From contig NRSV01000008.1 of the NCBI GenBank assembly GCA_002286855.1, positions 496,001 to 560,000 of the forward strand: a DNA stretch of 64,000 bases, in the 5' to 3' direction. Below the pieces are notes generated by a model that was not told where the DNA came from, made no database searches, and saw nothing but the letters and a program-made list of their open reading frames with translations. Position numbers and translations under genes: made by a program. Origin of the DNA: Bipolaris cookei (lineage: Eukaryota > Ascomycota > Dothideomycetes > Pleosporales > Pleosporaceae). This document shows positions 1 through 9,538 of the stretch, piece after piece (within the stretch, counting starts at the first letter, position 1; every line of letters begins with the position of its first letter).

Positions 1-620
1 CTTCCAGCAGGCCTACCGCAAGACTATTACAAAGGAAAACATCTTAGAAGGGTTTCGAGGCTCTGACTTAAATCCACACGACCCAAAGGTGGTGATATCA
101 AAGCTTGATGTAAAGCTGCGTACACCATCACAACCTGCTGCAGAAGATCTGCCCTGGCTCGCTAAATCCCAAGTAACACCCATTAAAGGGTCGCCAGTCG
201 GCATTTGATGGTGAAGCGGAGGGATTCAGAGGCATTAATAGATTATCACACAAGTACTGAGGTGCTTGAAAAGCTTGCCAAAGCGCTTGCGAGTGTAATC
301 GCGCAGAAGCTGGTTGTTGGCGCAAAAACCGCGTCGCTGGGAGCTGAATCAGTGCTAACAATGCCGCCAATCACCAACGGAGGATCATCACAAAAGGGAA
401 AAAGCGGTTACAGATAAGGGAAGATTCTAAATATGTGAAGAGGGAGGATGGATTAGGTCACTCGAGAGTTTGTGGCGCGCAAGTATGGGAATAAGAAGGT
501 GAAAGAAGGAGCACGCGTTGAAGTTTAGGTGAGAGCCATCGCAAAGGCACTGTAGACGCTGTGGTCAGACTGGGCACAACTTGCGCACGTTCAAGAAAGA
601 TGTAGAAGTAGATTCTGAGT
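1..620 (+). mobile_element. Degenerate pogo/Fot1-type transposase 3' remnant
   Basis: Only the C-terminal end of a DDE_1 (pogo/Fot1-like) transposase lies in the window. Frame 2 reads about 68 codons from base 2 to a TGA at 206-208, including the family-typical stretch ITKENILEGFRG followed by VVISKLDV. Coding similarity then jumps to another frame (205-417). Near 540-590 the DNA still encodes a zinc-knuckle-like CRRCGQTGH, but the last cysteine codon has become Phe. It resembles the C-terminus of the neighbouring element (ITKKNIQAGFRGAG) without being a recent duplicate, so two families seem to lie side by side. No terminal repeats were identified. Not functional. Confidence 0.75.
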
Positions 621-877
621 AGAATAGCCTATTTCAATTTCTATTTACTATTATGGTTGCGTTGCAATAGTGGTGTAATGGCTGTGAAGTTGATGGGGTC
701 TTGGCACGGTGAGCCACTCGCTATACAGACACGTTATACAAAGGAGCAACGGGTAGAAGTAATTCCACCTATCCAAGGAGAGACTCTAGAAATTACGTTT
801 AAAGGAAAGTGTAACGTGGTTCACAAGCGAGTCGAACACGCTCTACCAGCGCGTAAACGTCGACACTATAACGCGTA

Positions 878-2539
878 ATGTCTCAACAACGCACTGCTCA
901 AACTTCCTATACTGAAGCAGATCTTCAGCTCGCTCTTTTTGATATCCAATCGCAACATGTTCAAAGCCAAAAACTTGCTCTCTCAATCTATAACGTGCCT
1001 CGAAGTACTTTTTTTGACCGACGCGCTAGAAAGCGCCCCCGACGCGACTGTGAAGCGAGCTCAAAGCGCCTAAATAAGCTAGAAGAGGAGGCTATAGTTA
1101 GGCGTATTCTTGAAGAGTCTGCGCGAGCATTTGCGCCTATGAAGGCTGAAGTTCGAGCAATGGCTAATAAACTCCTGCATGAGCGCGCCAGCAACCCTGT
1201 TGGCAAGAATTGGGTTGACAACTTCGTTAAGCGAAATCCTGAGCTCAAAACCCACTGGAGCCGTCCTTATGATCACCAGCGAGCTGCCTGCAAGGACCCA
1301 GCGTCCATCCAGCACTGGTTCGATCTAGTCAAGGCGACAAAGCAGAAGTGGGGTATTGTGGACGATGATATCTACAACTTTGACGAAACTGGCTTTATGA
1401 TGGGCAAGATTTTATCACAGTTAGTTGTTACAGCTAGTTATCACAGGCTCAGAAGGATATCGTAAAAAGAAGCGGATACAGCCAGGCAACCGGGAGTGGG
1501 TTACTGTGATCCAAGGCGTAGGCGCGTCCGGTCGCCAGCTACCACCCTTCGTTACCTTTGCGGGCAAGGTGCTTGTTGACGTATGGGTTAAGAATCTACC
1601 TGCCGACTGGGTTCTTGAAGTCAGCCCTAAAGACTGGATGAATAATTAGCTTGCTCTTGCGTGGTTAGAGCACTTTGATGCCCATACAAAGAGCTGCACT
1701 ATGGGTGGGTATATCGACTGCTCATTATCGACGGCCACGAGAGCCACTGCTCCGTCGATTTTCAAGATCTTTGCAAGGAGAAGAATATTGTTCTTCTCTG
1801 TATGCCTGCACACTCATCTCACCTATTGCAGCCTCTTGACGTCGCCTGCTTCGCGCCGCTGAAGCGTAAGTATGGCAATGCAGTTTCAGGCTTGGCACGC
1901 AACCGCAGCCACTATATCAGCAAGGAGACCTTCCTGCCAGCCTTTAGGGCTGCTTTTGAGCATTCTATTACGAAGAAGAATATACAAGCTGGCTTCAGAG
2001 GCGCCGGCCTAGTCTTACATGTCCCACAGGCCGTGGTATCAAAGCTCGAGGTAGTAGTGCAGACGCCAAAACAATCACCGCAACAAGTAACCGCCTGGGA
2101 GGCGCAGACACCACGCAACACCCGCAAAGTCGAGGCTCAAAATACTCTTATTCGACAGAGAGTAAGAAATCGCTGTGGGTCTTCTGCAAGTTCACTTGAT
2201 GAGAAGGTTGCGCAGTTGAGTAAGGGGGCTCAGCAAATGGCACATACGATGGTGTCTATGATGGAGAAAATGAGTAGCCTTCAAGAGGCTCTAGATGAAG
2301 CAAATAAGCGGAAGACTCGCAAGCGGCGATACTTACGGATAGAGGATGCTCTTAGTGTTGGTGAGGTACAGGAAGTATTAGCTGAACAGGCGGGTGGCAG
2401 TCGTGGCGATGGTGAGAGCGCGTCGAAGAGGGTGCGAGGAGAGAGGTGGTGCGGGCGTTGCAAACAGACTGGACACAAGGCTCGTACCTGTGCAGTTGAG
2501 ATAGATAGCGCTCGTAATAGCGGCGATTCTGGTAACTAA
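878..2539 (+). mobile_element. Broken pogo/Fot1-type transposase with C-terminal zinc knuckle
   Basis: A Tc1/mariner-superfamily transposase of the fungal pogo/Fot1 group, read in three frames. The first block (878-1465) has an N-terminal psq-like HTH region, a CENP-B/Tc5-like HTH region ending in NWVDNFVKRNPEL, and YNFDETGF with the first catalytic Asp. About 13 extra bases near 1426-1438 break the frame. The second block (1425-1649) carries the transposase core and ends at an in-frame TAG. After a further frame change come LLIIDGHESH (near 1721) and HLLQPLDV (near 1830), with the second and third catalytic Asp. The tail has a coiled-coil-like stretch and a CCHC zinc knuckle (CGRCKQTGHKARTC). 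All three acids remain but at least three lesions make it a pseudogene. Terminal inverted repeats were not found. Confidence 0.85.
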
Positions 2540-2998
2540 TTTCGTATACTATAATAGTTGATAGACTGATAAAAGTGCGTGATAACGTCTCGACATCGTC
2601 GCGCTGGCTAGCCAGTAGAGTCCATTCGACATTAGTTTTACTTTGTCTGCTCCAAAGAAAAGAAAAAACTGCATGATCAGGATTCTGTGTACATACTCGA
2701 TTAAGAATAAAGTGGAAATGAAAATGAAAATTCATGATTATTAGAGATAGCGAGTGGTTTGTGTCAGATGTGAGACATCATGCCTGTATTTTTTGCTTTT
2801 TTCTAGGACTGATTGATTGTGGTGAGAAAACTTGGACTTTGGATCATATGATGATCAGAATATGGAGCATGTTCTGCAAACTCATGTGCAAAGTCGCTAC
2901 GAAAAAAGATTGTATCCATCATCTCGTATATACAGGGCTATTTTGTAAAATCTTCTCTATTTGATTTACCCAATTTCCAATGCTCTGTTTCAAGCAAA
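2540..2998. other. Intergenic, transposon flank to zincin gene 3' end
   Basis: No gene is recognised. It begins just after the broken transposase and runs to the stop of the minus-strand zincin-like gene. The sequence is AT-richer than its surroundings. No target-site duplication or terminal repeat could be defined by eye. Confidence 0.4.
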
Positions 2999-4693
2999 CT
3001 ATCTCCCCTTCCGACGAAGAATCTCCGGGCTAGACTCATCAACATACTCTGCCTCCAAAAGGAGTTCATAAAACTCTCCACGAAGCCTCTGTATCGCCGC
3101 CGAGCCACCCATCTCCTGCGTATTCACAAGTATAATCTGGAGCACTGGTCTAACTGCATGCCAAAGATAAAATATACTCGACTCCGGCGTCCGGCACCCA
3201 CTTAACAAAGGTACAGCCCGCTTATACAGCATCCAGTCCGACGTCTCCTTATCCGTTCTCCCTTCACACAAAGCATACTCGCTTTCCCACATACTAGGCA
3301 ATCGCAACTCGCCCTGCTTATACAAGCCTTCAAACTGACTCCAAACTCCTGTCGACGACCACATATCAACCCACCAGTAGGGCACCACAACGCATATTTT
3401 CGAAAAAGATGATACTGCAGCACCAAAAGGGTGCGGTTTATAGAACGTAGTGAAAAATCCCGGTCGATCCATGGTCCAGATGCTGCCGCCGAAGACGTAG
3501 AATTCCCACGAGTGGCCTAGTTCGGCGAGGTGCTCCGAGGCGTGGTGCAGGGGCTCGGTGTAGTCAATTTCGGGGGCCCTGAGATTGAATCGTCAGATTT
3601 TTCTTCTAGAAGATACTCGACGCACGGTGTCATTCTTGAGGGGATTGGGAAAAACTTACCAAGGCATGACTTGCCTACTAACACGGTACTGCCATACCAC
3701 ATGCGCGAGTTCGTGACAAAGCGTGATTGCGATTCGCAGATATAGCGTTTTTAGTTCGTGGACCGAGTCGCTGTGGCTCAAGAGGTACTTGAGACTGAAC
3801 CAGTACTGGGTGTGCAGTATGATACGTGGAGTATCGAAGATGGGGTATGCAGGCGTTATAACGAGGTTATGGCGGAATTTTATGTATTCTGCGTTGCTGC
3901 CAAATGCGCAGCCGTCTATGCGTGGCATTTTCTTGTCTAGATTTTCGAATTTAAGTTCTAGTGCACAAGGCAGTTTTTTTGTGAGGAGGACGTGCAGATG
4001 GCTGTCTGCATAATTGCTGGTTTCGTAGGGTGTGCTTGCTAAGTAGCGTCTGAGGGTTTTGTCGAGTTCTACTCGACCGAATAGAGTGTGTTTCCACCAT
4101 TTTAGAATTAGGGGCTCGGTCATGAATTTTGTGGCGATTCGGAGGGCAGGAAGAAGTAGGATGTAGTTTTCTGGTTTGAGGTCTGGCCATCTGCCCCTCT
4201 GGAAAAGTGGGTGGATGTTGTTGTCGAGATCTATTCGCGGGAGACTAATAATCTTGCTTAGTTTTCGTCGCCAGCCATATGGTATAGTTCCTGAAGTGAT
4301 TTCAGGGCTTTGAAGCACTTGTAAGTATTCTAGATCAGCCCCTGGATCTGCATTTATATTTCTCAGACATGCGCTACGGAAAGACATGATTATCACGAGA
4401 AGAATTCTCTCGGGGAAAAAATTAAGAGCTTCTTTTTCTAGTGAGTTCGTTGTAGGAAGGCTCAAGGGAGGCTTGGGAAGTGTGGGAGTGATTGCGTCTC
4501 ACGTACTGGAGAAAATGACAAAAGGGAGATCCACAAGTCCGGTTGTTAGTACGTCAGTTTGCTGAAGTACATAATTGGCGATATAAAACGGGTATTTTTC
4601 AAAAGATATCTTTCCTATTGGGTTTTGTGACGCAGTGCCGTGGTTGTGCATCAGCTCCTCTCCACTCATTGGCCTAGCGCACTGCCCAACCAT
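2999..4693 (-). CDS. Zincin-like (HExxH) conserved fungal protein, 3 exons
   Basis: Function unknown. I join exons 4693-4507, 4437-3660 and 3578-2999, giving 514 residues. The introns (4438-4506, 69 bp; 3579-3659, 81 bp) have GT/AG ends and keep the frame. The start is the ATG at 4693, and exon 1 continues smoothly into exon 2. Residues 304-308 read HELAH, a zinc-binding HExxH motif. About 35 residues on come ASEHLAELGHSWE and then FGGSIW, where a Glu or His could be the third ligand as in gluzincin or SprT-like folds. No signal peptide or clear membrane segment is seen. It lies upstream of EFM6 on the opposite side of a short gap, both on the minus strand. Protease activity is inference from the motif only; an inactive relative or a DNA-linked SprT-like role cannot be separated here. 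Confidence 0.72.
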
Positions 4694-4770
4694 AGTTCAT
4701 TAAGCCTTCTTCTTCGATATACGATACCTGCTTAAGTTAACCAAAGAACTTTCTGTCTCTCTCATAATTC

Positions 4771-5427
4771 TTACAAGAATAATTTCTCTCTTGAGTAAAC
4801 CTTTTTGTCTGGGTCGTCTTCCACCTCCTGCACATCGAACATTTTCCGCGCTGTCTTCATAAAAGTCAAATCTGCCCTCCTTCTTCGCTTGAAGCAAAAA
4901 TAGCACACGGTATTTTCGCCAATCAGATCCTTGAGTGTTTGCTGTAAGAGAGGGAAAGCCGGTTCAAAGTACACACAGTCGGCTGCGAGGATGATGTCCG
5001 GGTGAGGTGGTAGTTGCGATGGCGTTGGTTCACCCCAGTCGTACACTGATGCCTTGACACGTGACTCCAGACCATTAAGAGCGATATTGCGCTCCATGAG
5101 GTCAAACATGGGTATTTGATCGGTGATATGTAGCGGTTTATCGACGTTACAGCCTATTGCGACGGCAAGGCCAACGAGTCCTCCTCCTGCACCGAGTTCG
5201 ACGATCTCCTTTCCAGCGACGTCATTGCGATGTTTCCGCAGCATATACTTGCTCAGTACCATGCCTGCGGGCCACAACTGCCCACCACAGCCGTTCTTCA
5301 GATCTTCATGCAGGCTTAGTGGGGGTGATAACAGGCCGTCGAAATCAACCTTGGAGACCCCAGCAGATTTGATGGGCGCTGCAGGTACTAGGTCCTGGCT
5401 TACCGCAAAACCGTCGAGCTCGAGCAT
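4771..5427 (-). CDS. EFM6: EFM6-type protein-lysine N-methyltransferase
   Basis: A 218-residue, single-exon seven-beta-strand methyltransferase of family 16. Yeast Efm6 methylates translation elongation factor eEF1A on a lysine using S-adenosylmethionine, in the cytoplasm. The sequence shows the family GCGGQLWPAG stretch (46-55), the SAM-binding motif I VELGAGGGLVG (76-86) and the post-motif ADCVYFEPAF (149-158). Length and motif order fit Efm6 better than the related Efm7/Nnt1 or METTL21 groups, but the substrate is inferred from family membership. The start is the ATG at 5427. The 3' end lies 77 bp from the start codon of the zincin gene, on the same strand, so the two may be closely spaced independent units. 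Confidence 0.85.
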   Translation of the reverse strand: MLELDGFAVSQDLVPAAPIKSAGVSKVDFDGLLSPPLSLHEDLKNGCGGQLWPAGMVLSKYMLRKHRNDVAGKEIVELGAGGGLVGLAVAIGCNVDKPLHITDQIPMFDLMERNIALNGLESRVKASVYDWGEPTPSQLPPHPDIILAADCVYFEPAFPLLQQTLKDLIGENTVCYFCFKRRRRADLTFMKTARKMFDVQEVEDDPDKKVYSREKLFL

Positions 5428-6039
5428 TTTTGGAGGCCTGGGGGAAAAGTAGTGTTTAGCACAAAGAAGTGAAGTTGCCTATCGATGGAGGCTCAAAACA
5501 AATTAGTGCGTTGGTGCGGCCCGCGGTGGCGGGACATGCGGGGCATCCAAGGCCCGTTGTGGCCTTATGTAGTATACCATTCTGTCCCATCATTCCGGCC
5601 ATTGGACCGTTCAAGGAACTGGATCTTATACATGCCGTTCCAAAATAGCGATGATGCACCTTGTCGCAAACCCCAGAGATGCAGCCATCCGTACTTAGCA
5701 TCGGCTAGTAATACCCCTCCAGCCGGCTATCTGCACCCGTCACGATCCCGTTGCTTATCTGGCAGGCGCGGCTAAGATCTACCTCACGCCTCGGTTCTAC
5801 CAATTGAAGGTGCGTCCTAGCGAACTGTGTTGCACATTGAAAGCCACAATCCGAGGCATTTCTCGGGAGTGGAGTGGATACCAATAGCAAAACGCGCTCA
5901 GCCAAAGTGGCTTGCTCGTACCCGTTCTATTTAAATTCATATCTCCCGCCTTCCTCAAAGCCATATCGTCACGACACTTCCACAAGGAACCTCCCGGATA
6001 GTTCGTGGGCAACGCCATTCCCGAACCTAGAAGCCTACC
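5428..6039. other. Divergent intergenic region, EFM6 / ammonium transporter
   Basis: Shared upstream region of two divergent genes. No coding sequence is supported; the open frames here are short and lack recognisable domains. An AT-rich TATTTAAATT stretch lies near 5928, about 110 bp before the transporter start. Two GATA-type motifs are listed separately. Confidence 0.5.
5727..5760 (-). promoter_or_regulatory. Pair of GATA-factor motifs upstream of ammonium transporter
   Basis: Read on the minus strand, 5760-5754 is AGATAAG and 5732-5727 is AGATAG. Both match the HGATAR site bound by AreA/NIT2-type nitrogen regulators. They lie about 280-310 bp before the transporter start. AreA control of ammonium transporters is well established in ascomycetes, but such short motifs also occur by chance, so binding here is inference. 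Confidence 0.35.
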
Positions 6040-7549
6040 ATGGGTCCTCCAACAGAGGTCTTGCAGGCCTGGTCTGCTTGCGATCGTACTGACACTCTCT
6101 TTGTACTGGTTTGCTCAGTCTTTTGTACGTTCGCAACTCAAAGCGATAGATGGCATTTGCTGACTGAGCAAGGCTGGGGAATCATTCCGGCAGTAGGTAT
6201 TGCATACAGCGGGTACACTACGCGCTCCAACTCTCTTGCAGCAATTATGCCTGCTATTCTCTCCGTCATTGTCTGCTCAATACAGTGGTTCCTGATCGGA
6301 TACACGTTAACGTATGGAGAAGGAGGTGCAGTATTCGGGGATTTCAAGTACGCATTCCACAAGGGTGTTTTGGCAGAGCCTGTGGGAACTATACCCGCAG
6401 TCCTCTTCAGCTTCTTCCAGCTCGTCTTCCAGGCTACAGTGTGCGCAATTGCCGTCGGGGGTGCCTGTGAGAGAGGCCGCATACTGCCACTGATACCTTT
6501 TATTTTCGTAAGCTGAGTAATCTTCTGGGAATTTAGTCAATATCCTGATTTGAGTAGCTGTGGTCAACATTTATATACAACCCCTTAGCACACATGGTCT
6601 GGGGCGGAGGCTTCCTCATGGATCTGGGCGTCCTGGACTTCGCCGGCGGAACACCGGTACACATCAACTCGGGAGCAACAGCAACTGCCATGTCTGTTTA
6701 CCTTTCTTATCCTCTGTTTCGCTCGCGCAAATCATCTATACGAACACCATCGCACCTGGTTATCCATCGTCCCGTCAATTCGCTCTGTCAGCTACTGGCT
6801 ATGATTAGTATTTGGGGCTCATGGCTCGCTTTCGACGCTGGCACGACTTTGGCATTCAACTTCAAGTCAGTCATGGCACTTTGCGTTACGAACCTTTGCG
6901 CCGCTTCCGGTGCGCTGACGTGGATGCTGTACACGTACATGGAAGTCGGTCGCTGGAGTCTGGATTCATGCTTTATGGGCGCCATCTCGGGGCTTATTAT
7001 GATCACACCCTCTGCTGGTTTCATAGATCTACCAACCGCTTTCTTCTTCGGCGTCTTAGGCGCACTTGTCTGCCGTCAGGCACTCCGAATCAAGTTTACT
7101 GACTTTGCTCGGCGCTGGCGCTGGGTAGATCATGGCGACACTTTTGCAACGCACTGTATCGGCGGTATTCTGGCTACCATATCGACCGGCTGCTTTGCTC
7201 GGAAAGATGTTGCGAGCTATGACGGAGTGACGGAGATTGTTGGAGGCGTCTTCTTCGACGGAAATGCACAGCAGTTGGGTGTTCAGATTGTGGAAGCTCT
7301 TGTTGGATTCATGTGGTCGTTCATTGGAAGCTACGTCATTTATGCACTGATTGATTGCGTTCCTGGCTTCGAGGTGTTGGCCGAGGACAAGTGAGTAGTG
7401 TCACGGAGCAAGAGAATACACAGCTGACATAGAGTAGGGACATCATTGCAGGCTTAGACGCAAGTCAATTAGACGGGGAAACGCTATGGACGGAGACGCA
7501 AAAATACTACCCTTACGCTGAACGCGAAGGTGAACTGCACCTCGATTAA
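6040..7549 (+). CDS. Ammonium transporter (Amt/Mep/Rh family), 4 exons
   Basis: Plasma-membrane ammonium uptake protein. Exons 6040-6124, 6173-6507, 6558-7390 and 7438-7549 give 454 residues; the introns are 48, 50 and 47 bp. The start ATG sits in an ideal context (ACCATGG). Eleven membrane segments are expected for the family. The pore twin histidines are present: His175 in DFAGGTPVHINSG (with the conserved Asp167) and His339 in DTFATHCIGG. The C-terminal tail is cytoplasmic and follows the last intron. Odd points: the usual FGFNAGS-type segment reads LAFDAGTT (230-237), so this is a divergent paralogue rather than a standard MepA/MeaA orthologue. Intron 1 is a multiple of three without stops. 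Two GATA motifs lie upstream. Sensor rather than transporter function remains possible. Confidence 0.88.
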
Positions 7550-8079
7550 TATAGCAGGAGAGTTTTGAATTGGTAATATGTCACATGTATGGTGGAAAAG
7601 AAAAAAAAACATACTACGTTGATGAAACTAGACGAGAGTAGCCAAGATCACCAAGAGCCGAAGTTAGATTCCCATGTTCATTGCTGGGTACCACGAACAC
7701 TATGTTTGTCCCAAGGTAGGGGAAATTAAAGATAATCCTTCAAGAATACGGGGACACGTGCGCGTACCAACTACTCGGTCCCAACTCCCCGGTAAATCCC
7801 CCGTCGCAACTAGATCAACAAGAAGACAAGCATCATCTTGCTCAATTGACCAAGGTTCAATATTCCACTCCGTATATACATGCGTATACAAACCCATCAC
7901 CCACCTAGAACCAAATCTTTCCTCTCTACCCCGCCAAACCCCAAGCCAAACATACCCCAACACCATTGCATAAAGCCAGAGAAAACAACACTCTTCGATA
8001 AACCCGAAGAGTCCTCCACCCAAAAGCAGAAAAAAAAGGGGAATCACAATAATACAAAAACCACCACAACCCCAAAAAA
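7550..8079. other. Convergent intergenic region
   Basis: Lies between the 3' ends of the ammonium transporter (plus) and the rhodanese (minus). An A-rich run near 7601-7609 follows the transporter stop and could help 3'-end formation. The right part (7880-8079) is strongly C/A-rich on the plus strand. No gene is seen. Confidence 0.4.
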
Positions 8080-8505
8080 TCACCCCTCCAGCGCCCTCAA
8101 CCCTTCGACCAAAACCCCAAAACTCTTCACCCTCTCATGCCCCTTACCCCTCTTCTCCTCCTCACCCACCACCTTCCCCTCGCCAAACCCCTCCTCCAAC
8201 TGCCTCTCCACCTGCTCCCGATCCAACACCCTCCTCGCCTCCTCCAACCCCCCAATATCGCGCGCATTTGTAAACCCCAGCTCCTTCAGCATCTGCAGCG
8301 CGAGGTTGGAGCGTCGCCCGCTGCGGCAGTAGAGCGTGATGCGGTCATCTTTGTTGACTTGGATCCCTCTTTCAGCGTACACGGCTGGGAGCGTGGAGAT
8401 GAGTTGGTATTCGATGTTTATGGTCGGGGCCATGTCCGAGGTTAGGTAGCCTGTGGAGAATTCGGATGGGGTACGGACGTCGATGAGGAGGTTTTTGGGA
8501 GCCAT
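8080..8505 (-). CDS. Single-domain rhodanese-like protein
   Basis: A 141-residue protein with one rhodanese fold, the domain that transfers sulfane sulfur from a donor through an active-site cysteine persulfide. LLIDVRTPSEFSTGYL (6-21) is the N-terminal rhodanese signature, and YCRSGRRSNLALQML contains the six-residue active loop beginning with the catalytic Cys. GFTNARDIGGLEE closes the fold. The last 40 residues are charged, low-complexity and probably a variable tail. The size fits GlpE/PspE-type single-domain members. No targeting peptide is evident. The start is the ATG at 8505, directly before the conserved core. The sulfur donor and acceptor cannot be told from sequence; phosphatase-type relatives (Cdc25 fold) have a longer active loop, so rhodanese is the better call. 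Confidence 0.85.
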   Translation of the reverse strand: MAPKNLLIDVRTPSEFSTGYLTSDMAPTINIEYQLISTLPAVYAERGIQVNKDDRITLYCRSGRRSNLALQMLKELGFTNARDIGGLEEARRVLDREQVERQLEEGFGEGKVVGEEEKRGKGHERVKSFGVLVEGLRALEG

Positions 8506-9538
8506 GTTTATTATTCTCTTCTTTGTTTTCCTTCTCTTTATATGTGGTGATTTGCTTTGTTGATGTTGATGTGTGTGGTTGCTTGTTCTGGGGAGGAAGA
8601 TAGATGTTCGTTGTGCTTCTCTTAAACAGGTGACTGATACTCGTCATCGGCGCGGGGAATTCGCGGAACCCCGAGAGAGAGATTTTGCCGTACTCGGAGC
8701 GCGCTAGCTTTGTAGCCAATATACACCACCACGTCTTTGTGCCTCGTCGTGCTCTGCAAAGACTTCCGTCTCAGAAGATAAGCACTAGGAGGTTGTAGGT
8801 ATAGACTGCGGTGTTTAGAACTCGTGTGCGTTGGTTTGGATAAACCATTGTGAGTGTAAAGACCCCGAATGACTGTACTCGGCGACTATCCAGCAGCCAA
8901 GGTATGCATAGCAGCACTGAAACGACATGCGTATGTATCTCCACGATCCTTTTGTATCAACCTCAAAGGCGTTGCCATCACGTGTGTACCAATCACTTTT
9001 CAGAGTAAAACTCTCTTTAACGATTTCTTTCATTTGCAAAAGTGTCGGCCAGATTGACTTCTAATGCCAGACACTGCGGCTATAAGAAAACCCTTTTTCT
9101 CTTCCTGAATCGAATCTCTCCTTTGCTGTGATGTTTTTCCCCTGCCATCACACTGACAGGCCGTTTGCTACGATAGCGGAATCTTCTCTTTTCAACGCCA
9201 AAAACCCAAGTTATTACAGGCTTTTCCAAGTCCAAATGGTTATGCAAAATATAAGAGATATTGAGCAGATGATTGTAGTCTGCCACCAAAAAGAAGACAG
9301 TTGCCACCCAAAAAGAAAATCGCTGAAGTGGTATAAAACAAAAGAGACTACGGCATTGGTATCGTGAGTGCCCGAGGCGTGACGGACGGGAATAAAAGAA
9401 ACCAAAAACGCAAAAAATTAACGTATGTGAATCAAAAGTGCCAGCCGGTATACATGTGAGCGCCGAATCAATCTCGGAGAGTAGACCAGAGAGTACGGCT
9501 CACAAAAGAAAACACGCAATGAAGCGAAGTAAACAAGT
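8506..9538. other. Intergenic, 1.0 kb, no gene recognised
   Basis: Lies upstream of the rhodanese start and downstream of the CDC25-like stop. Open frames reach at most 115 codons and show no domain or fungal family pattern. The 8506-8620 part, TG-rich on the plus strand, is the likely leader and promoter of the rhodanese gene. Nothing else is seen. Confidence 0.4.

Noticed and set aside
657..878. 73-codon open frame before the second transposase
   Set aside because: No transposase or other motif; it lies in the element's leader and ends at the transposase start.
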